Below, piece after piece: positions 33,799 through 41,506 of a stretch of 64,000 bases of DNA. This stretch comes from an uncultured Bacteroidales bacterium. Lineage in GTDB: Bacteria; Bacteroidota; Bacteroidia; Bacteroidales; UBA932. Position numbers and translations under genes: made by a program. Location: positions 1 to 64,000 of the forward strand of contig CAMFBM010000006.1 of the NCBI GenBank assembly GCA_945948555.1. Direction: 5' to 3'. Positions within the stretch are counted from its first letter, which is position 1. Every line of letters starts with the position of its first letter. The notes under the pieces are model-generated. The model saw nothing but the letters and a program-made list of their open reading frames with translations, made no database searches and was not told the DNA's origin.

Positions 33799-34818
33799 TT
33801 AAAGGCCCCCTATAAGTTGCTTCATCCTTTTGCGTACAGGTGCGTTGCGGTAAAGTATGTCGTAAACCATATCCGCAATCGGCATATTCACCTGATGACG
33901 AAAATTTATGTGCCTTATACATTCGGATGCGTAATATCCTTCCGCAATCATAGTCATTTCATTCAGGGCACTTTTTACCGTGCATCCGCGTCCTATCAGC
34001 AGACCGAGCCTTCTGTTGCGGCTATAATTTGAGTAGCAGGTTACAAGCAGGTCGCCAAGATACTGGAAATCCATTGTGTCTCTCTCGAAAGGATAGCTTT
34101 CGCGCAGGAAGCGTGTCATTTCCTTGGCACAGTGCGAAATCAGTACGGCAAGAAAATTGTCTCCATATCCAAGACCTGCGGCCAATCCGGTTGCTATTGC
34201 ATAAATATTCTTCATTATTGCGGCATATTCAACACCGTATAGGTCAGGTGAATATGTCAGATGCAGACAGTCACTGCCGATCTTTTCCTGAATGATATCT
34301 GCATTTCCCTTGTCTGTACATACAACCGAAAGATAGGATAGTTTGCCCCTGCCTGCCTCTTCAGCGTGAGAGGGACCGGAAATGATCCCGATTTGTTTAT
34401 AGGACAGGTCATAGGTGTCGTGAAGATATTCCACCACAGTCTTGTAATCTCCCGGGATGATGCCCTTGATTGCAGAAATGACGAATTTGTCTTTCAGAGG
34501 TAGGGATAGTTCCGAAAGAAAGTCCTTGAGAAATGCTGACGGTGCGGCCATAATCACGATCCCGGCGTGTGAGACGGCTTCGTCAAGACTGCGGACTGGG
34601 TGAATCAGATTCAGGTCGAACTCCACGTCATTGAGATATTTGGGATTGCGTCCTTCTGTCAGAAGCCCTTCAAGTACATCCTCGTTTCTGATGTGCCACC
34701 AGACCTGCTGCCCGTTCCTTACGAGAAGGCTTACGATGGCAGTCGCCCAACTGCCGTATCCTACGACAGCACATTCTGTCTTGTCACCGATTCTGTAAAT
34801 ATTCAGAGTTTCATCCAT
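33799..34818 (-). CDS. gpsA: Glycerol-3-phosphate dehydrogenase [NAD(P)+]
   Basis: A 339-residue enzyme supplying sn-glycerol 3-phosphate for phospholipids. The dinucleotide site is CAVVGYGSWATAIVSLL, with Ala in GSWAT where Gly is more common. SAIKGI and ISGPSHAEEAGRGK carry the family Lys and GPSxAxE motif; MKNIYAIATGLAAGLGYGDN holds the catalytic Lys-Asn; GRGCTVKSALNEM closes the active site. The N-terminus has about ten extra residues before the first strand. It lies 26 bases downstream of the AraC-type gene on the same strand. Confidence 0.92.
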   Translation of the reverse strand: MDETLNIYRIGDKTECAVVGYGSWATAIVSLLVRNGQQVWWHIRNEDVLEGLLTEGRNPKYLNDVEFDLNLIHPVRSLDEAVSHAGIVIMAAPSAFLKDFLSELSLPLKDKFVISAIKGIIPGDYKTVVEYLHDTYDLSYKQIGIISGPSHAEEAGRGKLSYLSVVCTDKGNADIIQEKIGSDCLHLTYSPDLYGVEYAAIMKNIYAIATGLAAGLGYGDNFLAVLISHCAKEMTRFLRESYPFERDTMDFQYLGDLLVTCYSNYSRNRRLGLLIGRGCTVKSALNEMTMIAEGYYASECIRHINFRHQVNMPIADMVYDILYRNAPVRKRMKQLIGGL

Positions 34819-34824
34819 AATCTT

Positions 34825-34862
34825 TTTATTTGAATCCGTTCGGATTATTTGAACCCGTCCGG
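34825..34862 (-). repeat. 19-bp tandem duplication at the 3' end of the AraC-type gene
   Basis: TTATTTGAATCCGTTCGGA is followed directly by TTATTTGAACCCGTCCGGA. The second unit is the end of the AraC-type gene including its stop; the first is an extra copy behind the stop. Confidence 0.9.
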
Positions 34863-36014
34863 ATGGCCGTCAGTCTCCTTCCATTTCTTCGGGGAGCAGC
34901 CCACCAATTTGGTGAACTGGCTGTGGAAATTGGAACGGTCGCTGAATCCGCACATCTCTCCTATGATGTTGGTGGAGGTGTCCTTGTTTTCCAGCAGCAT
35001 CTTTTTCGCATCGTTGATTCTCAATTCGGTCCTCCAACTCCTGAAGTCCACTTTGTACACGACAGTGAAGTACAGCTGGAGGATTTCCTTTGTAGTCCCG
35101 AGCTCCTCAGCGATTTCCTCGCGGGTCTTGTCATATTCCCTATACCTCTTTTCCTCAATCCACTTCCTGATGCTCTTCTCCAGTTTGCGGAATTCCTTTT
35201 CCATTGACTGGGTATTTGACTCAGGGTCTTCCTTCCTTGGTTTCTGTGACCTCGGAGGAAAGAGATTCTCTCCTGAAAGGGTCTTCCTCGCAAACGCATC
35301 CAGCACCATCTTGTGGCGGCCCATAAAGGAAATGAAGTTGACTGAAAAATACATCATAAAGATGATGTACCAAACGATGTATATCTTCATGAATCCGTTT
35401 GGCAGAAGCATATATACCAGAAGAAAGAGGTTGGTGAGCATCGCAATGATGTAGCAGAACTTTATCCATTTGACCTTGTGTTCCTCGTCCTCATCGTAGT
35501 ATGTCTCCAGGGCCTTGATGGTTTTCTTGTAGGTCTTGTCAAAGAGGATTATGTACCAGATGCTCTGACCTATCAGCAGGGCTATGCTGGTTGCCAGCGC
35601 AAGATTTCTGATGAGACTGCCTGTCCCGAAAGATGCCTCTATAAGCCAGTATGAGGCAACGACCAGCAGGAAGGTGTTTATGATAAAGGTTTGTCCAGGT
35701 ATCTTCTTGTCGTCCAGCAGGTTTATCATAGAGTATGACATTGCCAGCGACGAGAATGATGCAGCTATGAGCATTGTGAAGGAAGAAAAGAGGGTGTAGT
35801 CCCACACTTCATCGTATTTGTGGAGAGAAAAGCCCATCATAAAACTGCAGACAAGGAAGGATACTGCAACCGTGGCCTTTGCCGTATTCAGCCTTCTGGC
35901 GTATTCAGTCTGCGGTACTTTGATGAGCAACAATATAAAGGCCAGCATACACGAGTCGGTGCATGCCAGCCATTGGATTGTTCTGATGTCTGTGATATCG
36001 GTTAAGAATTCCAT
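34845..36014 (-). CDS. Membrane-bound AraC-family transcriptional regulator
   Basis: A 389-residue protein with about six or seven membrane helices in residues 10-240 (for example ATVAVSFLVCSFMMGFSL, FTMLIAASFSSLAMSY, IALLIGQSIWYIILF) and a C-terminal AraC-type DNA-binding domain of about 100 residues. The second helix-turn-helix reads NIIGEMCGFSDRSNFHSQF, followed by VGCSPKKWKE (AraC signature). This layout is common in Bacteroidetes and suggests sensing at the membrane; ligand and target are unknown. Start MEFLTDITDIRT at 36014 avoids an overlap-derived extension. It is 28 bases from the DHS-like gene upstream. Confidence 0.85.
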   Translation of the reverse strand: MEFLTDITDIRTIQWLACTDSCMLAFILLLIKVPQTEYARRLNTAKATVAVSFLVCSFMMGFSLHKYDEVWDYTLFSSFTMLIAASFSSLAMSYSMINLLDDKKIPGQTFIINTFLLVVASYWLIEASFGTGSLIRNLALATSIALLIGQSIWYIILFDKTYKKTIKALETYYDEDEEHKVKWIKFCYIIAMLTNLFLLVYMLLPNGFMKIYIVWYIIFMMYFSVNFISFMGRHKMVLDAFARKTLSGENLFPPRSQKPRKEDPESNTQSMEKEFRKLEKSIRKWIEEKRYREYDKTREEIAEELGTTKEILQLYFTVVYKVDFRSWRTELRINDAKKMLLENKDTSTNIIGEMCGFSDRSNFHSQFTKLVGCSPKKWKETDGHPDGFK

Positions 36015-36042
36015 CTCATGTTTGTTTGTTCCTCCCGGGTGC

Positions 36043-37023
36043 TTACCAGCCCAGAACATAGGAGAAGATCAGAGGGGCAACGATGGTTGCGTCTGACTCC
36101 ACAATGAAGCGAGGAGTGTCGACATCGAGTTTTCCCCAGGTGATTTTCTCGTTTGGAACCGCTCCGGAGTATGAACCGTAGGAAGTGGTGCAGTCCGAAA
36201 TCTGGCAGAAATATGCCCAGAGCGGAACATCCGGCCATTCGAGGTCCTGAGCCATCATCGGAACTACGCAAATCGGGAAGTCACCGGCAGTGCCTCCACC
36301 AATCTGGAAGAATCCCACACCCTGTCCTCCGCAGTTCTCGCGGTACCATTCGGTGAGGAAAATCATTGTCTCGATTCCGTTCTTGATCATTGAGGTCTCA
36401 AACTCTCCGCGGATGCAGTGTGCCGTGAAGATGTTTGCGGTGGTGCAGTCCTCCCAGGCAGGAACCACGATCGGAATGTTTTTCTCGCAGGCTGCCAGAA
36501 CCCAGCTGTCCTTAGGGTCAATCTCATAGTACTGCTCGAGAACGCCGCTGCGGATGAGTTTGTAGATGACCTCCCACGGGAAAAGTCTCTCGCCTGTCGC
36601 CTTCATTTCCTTCCAGATGTCAACAAGGTGTTTCTCCAGGCGGCGGAAAGCCTCCTCCTCAGGAATGCAGGTGTCGGTCACACGGTTGTAGTGATTGTCA
36701 AGCAACTCCTTTTCCTGTGCAGGGGTGAGGTCTCTATAGTGGGGAACCCTGTAGTAGTGGTTGTGGGCCACGAGGTTCATAATGTCCTCTTCGAGGTTGT
36801 TTGCAGAACAGGAGACAATCTGAATCTTGTCCTGACGGATCATCTCGGCAAGCGAGAGTCCGATTTCGGCGGTGCTCATTGCACCTGCCATTGCCAGCAT
36901 CATCTTTCCGCCTTTGTTCATGTGCTCGTCGTAAGCCTTTGCTGCGTCAACGAGGGCGGCAGAGTTGAAATGGCGATAATGGTGCGTAATAAATTGCGAA
37001 ATAGGTCCTTTTTCCATTTTCAT
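36043..37023 (-). CDS. Deoxyhypusine synthase-like protein
   Basis: A 326-residue NAD-dependent deoxyhypusine synthase-family protein. Motifs are LAMAGAMSTAEIG, SCSANNLEED, QIGGGTAGDFPI and TWGKLD, the last matching the catalytic Lys region (WGK) of DHS. Bacteria have no eIF5A substrate; some bacterial homologues are known to make homospermidine from putrescine or spermidine, which is a reasonable but unproven role here. The divergent neighbour is lysA, a PLP decarboxylase of the family that also contains polyamine enzymes. ATG 37023 is preferred to TTG 37026. Confidence 0.85.
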   Translation of the reverse strand: MKMEKGPISQFITHHYRHFNSAALVDAAKAYDEHMNKGGKMMLAMAGAMSTAEIGLSLAEMIRQDKIQIVSCSANNLEEDIMNLVAHNHYYRVPHYRDLTPAQEKELLDNHYNRVTDTCIPEEEAFRRLEKHLVDIWKEMKATGERLFPWEVIYKLIRSGVLEQYYEIDPKDSWVLAACEKNIPIVVPAWEDCTTANIFTAHCIRGEFETSMIKNGIETMIFLTEWYRENCGGQGVGFFQIGGGTAGDFPICVVPMMAQDLEWPDVPLWAYFCQISDCTTSYGSYSGAVPNEKITWGKLDVDTPRFIVESDATIVAPLIFSYVLGW

Positions 37024-37137
37024 CAAACTTAATAAAACACTTTAATTTGTCTATATTTTATATAGAGCCGCGAAATTAGCGAATTTTTCCCTATTTTTGC
37101 AACCGTTTTGACCAATTATTTGTTTTGACTTCAAAAT

Positions 37138-38340
37138 ATGTTTGACACTGGCCGCATAGAATTCTTTGACAAGGTGGGGACTCCCTTCTGGTTTTATGAT
37201 ATGGACATACTCCGAGAGACTGTGGGACAGGTAGTTGCGATGTCGGAGAAATATGGAGTCAAAGCTCATTATGCCGTCAAGGCGAATGTCGAGCGTAGAA
37301 TCCTGGAATACATCAGTTCCTGCGGTCTTGGCGCTGACTGCGTCAGCGGGAATGAAGTTGCCCGTGCGCTGGAATGCGGTTTCTCTCCGGAAGACATCGT
37401 CTTTGCCGGGGTAGGTAAGACCGACAGGGAAATATATGACGCCCTGAAGGCCGGGATCGGGATGTTCAACTGCGAGTCTCTACAGGAAATATTCATAATC
37501 AATGCGATGGCCTCTCGCCTGGGACTCCGCGCAAGGGTCAGCGTCAGGATCAATCCAGACATCGATGCGCACACCCACGCCTATATCACCACCGGTACCT
37601 GTGAGAACAAGTTCGGGATTTCTCCGCACGAGTTCGACGCCCTGGTCGATCTTCTTGGAAAGTGTGCGAATGTGGATTTTATGGGGCTGCATTTCCATAT
37701 CGGATCCCAGATAACGGATGTGGAACCGGTCTATTCCCTTGAATGTGAGAGGGCCGGGCAGATTGTTTCCTGGTTTGAGTCCAGAGGTCTTGAGGTGAAG
37801 AACATCAATCTCGGAGGCGGTCTGGGAGTGGATTATGACGATCCTGACGGCTGCCCTGTGCCGGATTTCCGGAACTGGTTCAGAATCATCTCGGAGAAAC
37901 TGGTCCGCAGACCTGGCCAGCAGGTACACGTGGAGCCGGGCCGTTCCATAGTGGCCCAGTGCGCCAGCCTGATTTCGAGGGTCCTTTTCGTCAAGGTGGG
38001 GGAGACCAGGAATTTCCTCATCCTGGATGCAGGGATGAACGATCTGATAAGACCGGCTCTGTACGGGGCTTATCACAAAATAGAGAATCTCTCGGCGTGT
38101 CTTCGTCCGAATCTCCCTCAGTCACAGGTCTATGATGTGGTCGGACCTGTCTGCGAGTCTTCCGATGTGTGGGGCTCAGGAAGGCTTCTTCCGCTGAGTG
38201 TCAGAGGTGACCTGATGGCAATCCGTTCTGCCGGAGCCTACGGGCAGGTGATGTCCAGCAGGTACAACCTCAAGGACTTTGCTCCGGCCGTGTACTCCGA
38301 CGACATGCACGGGGCGCGCCTCAGGACTGAATATTTTTAG
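37138..38340 (+). CDS. lysA: Diaminopimelate decarboxylase
   Basis: A 400-residue fold-type III PLP enzyme giving L-lysine from meso-diaminopimelate. The PLP Lys is in HYAVKANVERRIL; LHFHIGSQI and NINLGGGLGVDYDD are cofactor motifs; VEPGRSIVAQ and VGPVCESSDVWG (CESxD, inter-subunit active site) identify DAPDC rather than arginine or ornithine decarboxylases. Carboxynorspermidine decarboxylase is a related alternative, worth noting because the neighbour is DHS-like, but the CESxD motif and SLISR context favour LysA. It is divergent from the DHS-like gene with 114 bases between. Confidence 0.9.
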   Translation: MFDTGRIEFFDKVGTPFWFYDMDILRETVGQVVAMSEKYGVKAHYAVKANVERRILEYISSCGLGADCVSGNEVARALECGFSPEDIVFAGVGKTDREIYDALKAGIGMFNCESLQEIFIINAMASRLGLRARVSVRINPDIDAHTHAYITTGTCENKFGISPHEFDALVDLLGKCANVDFMGLHFHIGSQITDVEPVYSLECERAGQIVSWFESRGLEVKNINLGGGLGVDYDDPDGCPVPDFRNWFRIISEKLVRRPGQQVHVEPGRSIVAQCASLISRVLFVKVGETRNFLILDAGMNDLIRPALYGAYHKIENLSACLRPNLPQSQVYDVVGPVCESSDVWGSGRLLPLSVRGDLMAIRSAGAYGQVMSSRYNLKDFAPAVYSDDMHGARLRTEYF

Positions 38341-38362
38341 AATGATATAATATAAGGTATAT

Positions 38363-39676
38363 ATGTTTGAGAATTTGTCAGAAAGGATAGAGAGGTCGTT
38401 CAAACTTCTCAAGGGAGAGGGCAAGATTACGGAAATCAACATTGCCGAGGCTCTCAAGGACATCAGAAGGGCCTTGCTTGATGCCGATGTCAGTTACAGG
38501 ATCGCGAAACAGTTCTGTGACGATGTCAAGAAGAAGGCAATCGGACAGAATGTGCTTACGGCCGTCAAGCCTCAGCAGATGATTGTGAAGATTGTCCACG
38601 ATGAACTTGTCGCCCTGATGGGAAGTTCGTCAAGCGACATCAATGTCAAGGGCAGTCCTGCGGTTGTGCTTGTGGCTGGTCTGAACGGTTCCGGTAAGAC
38701 GACCTTCTCCGGAAAGCTCGCCCTGAATCTCAAGAGCAAGCGCGGAATGAAGGTGCTCCTTGCCGCCTGTGACACATTCCGTCCTGCGGCGATTGACCAG
38801 TTGAATGTCCTGGGAGGACAGGTCGGAGTGGTAGTTTACAGCGAGCCTGAGTCGAAGGACCCTGTCAAGGTGGCAGCAAACGCAGTGGCAAAAGCGAAGA
38901 GAGAGGGTTATTCCGTCGTGATTGTCGATACCGCCGGCCGTCTTTCAGTCGATCAGGAACTGATGGATGAGATTGCTGCGGTCAAGAAGGCGGTCAATCC
39001 GACAGAGACTCTTTTCGTGGTCGATGCTATGACCGGCCAGGATGCCGTTGCAACTGCCAAGGCATTCAACGACAGGCTTGACTTTGACGGAGTTGTCCTC
39101 ACAAAGATGGATGGTGACACCCGTGGAGGTGCTGCCCTCTCAATCAAGGCCGAGGTCGGCAAGCCGATCAAGTTTGTCAGCTCGGGTGAGAAGATGGAGG
39201 CTCTGGATGTTTTCCATCCTGCCAGGATTGCTGACCGAATCCTTGGAATGGGTGATGTGGTCTCCCTCGTGGAGAAAGCCCAGGAACAGTTCGACGAGAA
39301 ACAGGCGCGTGAACTCAAGAAGAAACTGGCCAGGGACAAGTTCACCCTCTGGGATTTCTACGAGCAGATTCAGCAGGTAAAGAAGATGGGAAACATCAAG
39401 GATCTTGCATCGATGATTCCGGGTATGGGCAAGGCTCTGAAGGATGTGGATATGGACAATGATTCATTCAAGGGCATCGAGGCCATCATCCTGTCAATGA
39501 CTCCTTACGAAAGGGAGCATCCTGAGGTCATCAACGGCAGCCGCCGCAAGAGGATTGCCGATGGCAGCGGCACTTCTCTCCAGGAAGTCAACCGTCTGCT
39601 CAAGCAGTTTGAGGGAACCCGCTCAATGATGAAGAGCGTGATGACCGGCAAATTCCCCGGAATGCGCCGCCGCTGA
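38363..39676 (+). CDS. ffh: Signal recognition particle protein
   Basis: A 437-residue SRP GTPase that delivers ribosomes making membrane proteins to FtsY. N domain (residues 1-85) leads to the G domain: GLNGSGKTTFSGKLA (P-loop), DTFRPAAIDQL, VDTAGRL, TKMDGDTRGGAALS and SSGEKMEALDVFHP. The M domain starts near 300 and includes MIPGMGKALKD and SRRKRIADGSGTSLQEVN, which binds SRP RNA and signal sequences. It follows lysA by 22 bases and ends at a hairpin terminator. No SRP RNA gene was recognised nearby. Confidence 0.96.
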   Translation: MFENLSERIERSFKLLKGEGKITEINIAEALKDIRRALLDADVSYRIAKQFCDDVKKKAIGQNVLTAVKPQQMIVKIVHDELVALMGSSSSDINVKGSPAVVLVAGLNGSGKTTFSGKLALNLKSKRGMKVLLAACDTFRPAAIDQLNVLGGQVGVVVYSEPESKDPVKVAANAVAKAKREGYSVVIVDTAGRLSVDQELMDEIAAVKKAVNPTETLFVVDAMTGQDAVATAKAFNDRLDFDGVVLTKMDGDTRGGAALSIKAEVGKPIKFVSSGEKMEALDVFHPARIADRILGMGDVVSLVEKAQEQFDEKQARELKKKLARDKFTLWDFYEQIQQVKKMGNIKDLASMIPGMGKALKDVDMDNDSFKGIEAIILSMTPYEREHPEVINGSRRKRIADGSGTSLQEVNRLLKQFEGTRSMMKSVMTGKFPGMRRR

Positions 39677-39685
39677 CGGTCGTGA

Positions 39686-39752
39686 ACGCGAAGTAAAACA
39701 GTCCAGCGGACTTTTTGCAGTGAACAACCGACGGCAGTCGGAGGAGGGAAAA
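39686..39752 (+). repeat. Fragment related to the middle of MITE-like copy 2
   Basis: CAGCGGACTTTTTGCAGTGAACA and its flanks, directly behind ffh, resemble the middle of the repeat at 48225-48290 (CGGCGGACTTTTTGCAGCGAACA region). The ends of the element are not present here. Confidence 0.55.
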
Positions 39753-39754
39753 AT

Positions 39755-39789
39755 AAGGGAGTCGGCACTGCTACATAACCGGCTCCCTT
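39755..39789 (+). terminator. Hairpin terminator of ffh
   Basis: AAGGGAGTCGG (39755-39765) pairs with CCGGCTCCCTT (39779-39789), one G-T pair, with a 13-base loop, 78 bases behind the ffh stop. The following bases are AAAATG, so there is little U-run on the plus strand. Confidence 0.65.
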
Positions 39790-39862
39790 AAAATGTGTAC
39801 TAAAACCTAAACCTATGATACAAGATGCAAATATCTTTCCAAATGTTGCATAAAATCTAAAA

Positions 39863-39899
39863 AAAATAGGGATGCCATTCTGAAAGACATCCCTATTTT
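39863..39899. terminator. Terminator between ffh and the Hc1-like gene
   Basis: AAAATAGGGATG (39863-39874) and CATCCCTATTTT (39888-39899) form a 12-pair stem with a 13-base loop, with A-runs on the left and T-rich DNA on the right. The A-run becomes a U-run on the minus strand, so it should stop the Hc1-like gene transcript and may work both ways. Confidence 0.8.
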
Positions 39900-39919
39900 G
39901 ATTTCAGAGTTGCAGAGGA

Positions 39920-40093
39920 TTATTTCGAAGCCTCAACTGATACTTTCCTGAATTCTTTCATAAGTTTCATAAGGTTCAGGGCAGCTTTGCGGGCACGGGC
40001 ACCAGCAGCTTTGTTGCCTTTTTCCACCTGAGCGTCAGCATTTGCTGCAAATGCCTCGTACTCTGCTTTGATCTGCGATACAAGTTCTTTCAT
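39920..40093 (-). CDS. Histone H1-like (Hc1-type) small DNA-binding protein
   Basis: A 57-residue protein starting MKELVSQIKAEYEAFAANAD and continuing through GNKAAGARARKAALNLMKLM to the end EFRKVSVEASK. It is Lys/Ala-rich with a helical N-terminal half, the pattern of Hc1-family histone-like proteins widespread in Bacteroidetes. These bind DNA and help pack the nucleoid. It is a single-gene unit, closed by a strong terminator 20 bases behind its stop, and upstream DNA is AT-rich. The family name is from memory of its sequence pattern. Confidence 0.85.
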   Translation of the reverse strand: MKELVSQIKAEYEAFAANADAQVEKGNKAAGARARKAALNLMKLMKEFRKVSVEASK

Positions 40094-40200
40094 TGCCGGT
40101 AAATAATTAAATTAGTTCGTTAAACATTAAGCATCAAAAGATTGTGCAAGGTAGGGATTTAAAATCAATAAAACAAGATATTTTCCCTAAAATTATATAT

Positions 40201-40773
40201 TTACTTGTTAATCTTTGTGTTGACAATGTTCATCGCCCTGTCCGGCCCCAGCATTGCAAAAGCCTTGATTCCTTCTATTGCCTTGTCACAAATCTGCGGC
40301 ATCAGTTCCTTTTCCCCGCTTGTGAGTTCACCGAGGACGAAGTCAATCTGCCCTCCTCTTGAGAAGTCATTTCCAATGCCGGCCCGTAGTCTTGCATATT
40401 CCTGGGTTCCCAGCATCTCAGTGATGTTTGTAAGCCCGTTGTGTCCTCCGGCACTGCCGTTCTTCCTCATTCTGAGTGTCCCGAAAGGGAGGTTCAAATC
40501 GTCCGAGATGACCAGGAGATTCTCAAGTGGCAGTTTCAGTTCGTTCACCCAGTATCTGACAGCCTTTCCGCTGAGATTCATATATGTCGATGGCTTCAGG
40601 AGGATGAATTTCCTCCCTTTGACTGAAATCTCTGCTGTACTGCCGTAGCGTGAGGTCTCAAAAACAACATTGGATGCCTGTGCCCAGGCATCCAATATCA
40701 TAAATCCCATGTTGTGCCTGGTTGAGGCATATTCTGCCCCTATATTTCCCAGACCAACTATCAGGTAGTTCAT
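40201..40773 (-). CDS. pth: Peptidyl-tRNA hydrolase
   Basis: A 190-residue enzyme that frees tRNAs from stalled peptidyl-tRNA. The N-terminus YLIVGLGNIGAEYASTRHNMGFMILD holds the conserved Asn and catalytic His. LLKPSTYMNLSGKAV, DDLNLPFGTLRMRKNGSAGGHNGL and YARLRAGIGNDFSRGGQIDFVLG follow as in the family. It starts eight bases after the stop of rplY, so the two form an operon, an arrangement common in bacteria. Confidence 0.96.
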   Translation of the reverse strand: MNYLIVGLGNIGAEYASTRHNMGFMILDAWAQASNVVFETSRYGSTAEISVKGRKFILLKPSTYMNLSGKAVRYWVNELKLPLENLLVISDDLNLPFGTLRMRKNGSAGGHNGLTNITEMLGTQEYARLRAGIGNDFSRGGQIDFVLGELTSGEKELMPQICDKAIEGIKAFAMLGPDRAMNIVNTKINK

Positions 40774-40781
40774 TTCCTATG

Positions 40782-41360
40782 CTACTTTGAAGCCTCTGCC
40801 TTTGCCTGTGCTGTTGCACGGGTAGGACGTACGGAGCAGATGATGGTAGCCTTTGGAGAAACGATGTTCACGCCCTCAAAGTGGAGGTCACCTGCAACGA
40901 TCTGCTTGCCGATCTGGAGTGAAGTAGTGTCAACCTCAACGAGGTCAGGAAGTTTGTCGAGCAGTGCGCTGATGCGGATCTTGCGGCTGGAAACGAGGAG
41001 CTTACCTCCGAGTTTCACACCCTCTGAGTGTCCGGTGATCTTCACAGGAACATCGATTACAACCGGTTTGTCTTCAGCGACAGCGAGGAAGTCCACGTGG
41101 AGAGCCTCGTCGGTAACCGGATGGTACTGAATCTCGTGGAGAACGGCAAGATATGTCTTGTCGCCAATCTTGATGTCAATGATGTAGGAATTTGGAGTGT
41201 GGGTCACAGTCTTGAGATCCTTTGCAGTCACTGTGAAAAGGATGTTCTCCATTCCGTTGCCGTAGAGGTTGCATGGAACCAGTCCTTCTTTCCTGATGCT
41301 CTTTACCGCAGCTTTGTTTCCGGCCTCGCGGATCTGGCCGTTGAGTTCAATGTGTTTCAT
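40782..41360 (-). CDS. rplY: 50S ribosomal protein L25/general stress protein Ctc
   Basis: A 192-residue two-domain form (Ctc/TL5 type) that binds 5S rRNA. The N-terminal L25 domain has GNKAAVKSIRKEGLVPCNLYG and LHEIQYHPVTDEALHVDFL; the C-terminal beta domain contains VPVKITGHSEGVKLGGKL and ALLDKLPDLVEVDTTSL. The start MKHIELNGQ at 41360 is set by the family N-terminus; an open frame extends upstream through the leader but is not coding. The C-terminus is Ala-rich (TRATAQAKAEASK). Pth follows. Confidence 0.95.
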   Translation of the reverse strand: MKHIELNGQIREAGNKAAVKSIRKEGLVPCNLYGNGMENILFTVTAKDLKTVTHTPNSYIIDIKIGDKTYLAVLHEIQYHPVTDEALHVDFLAVAEDKPVVIDVPVKITGHSEGVKLGGKLLVSSRKIRISALLDKLPDLVEVDTTSLQIGKQIVAGDLHFEGVNIVSPKATIICSVRPTRATAQAKAEASK

Positions 41361-41474
41361 TGTTTTGTAATAATAAAATGTGTTACTCAGTTTTACGCCT
41401 CCTGAAGCCGTTTTCCGGCTTTTCGAGTCGCAAAACCCCATTGCACCAAAAGGCCTTTGCCTTTTATGGGGTCG

Positions 41475-41506
41475 CAAAGATATAATATTTCCTTGAAACG
41501 GCAAAA
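41475..41506 (-). promoter_or_regulatory. Promoter of rplY-pth
   Basis: On the minus strand TTTTG (41502-41506), 19 bases, then TATCTTTG (41475-41482) match the Bacteroidetes promoter. The leader of about 110 bases holds a small hairpin (AAAAGGC/GCCTTTT around 41446-41465). Confidence 0.8.

Noticed and set aside
38341..38362. Separate promoter for ffh in the lysA-ffh gap
   Set aside because: The 22-base gap has no TAnnTTTG element; co-transcription with lysA is simpler.
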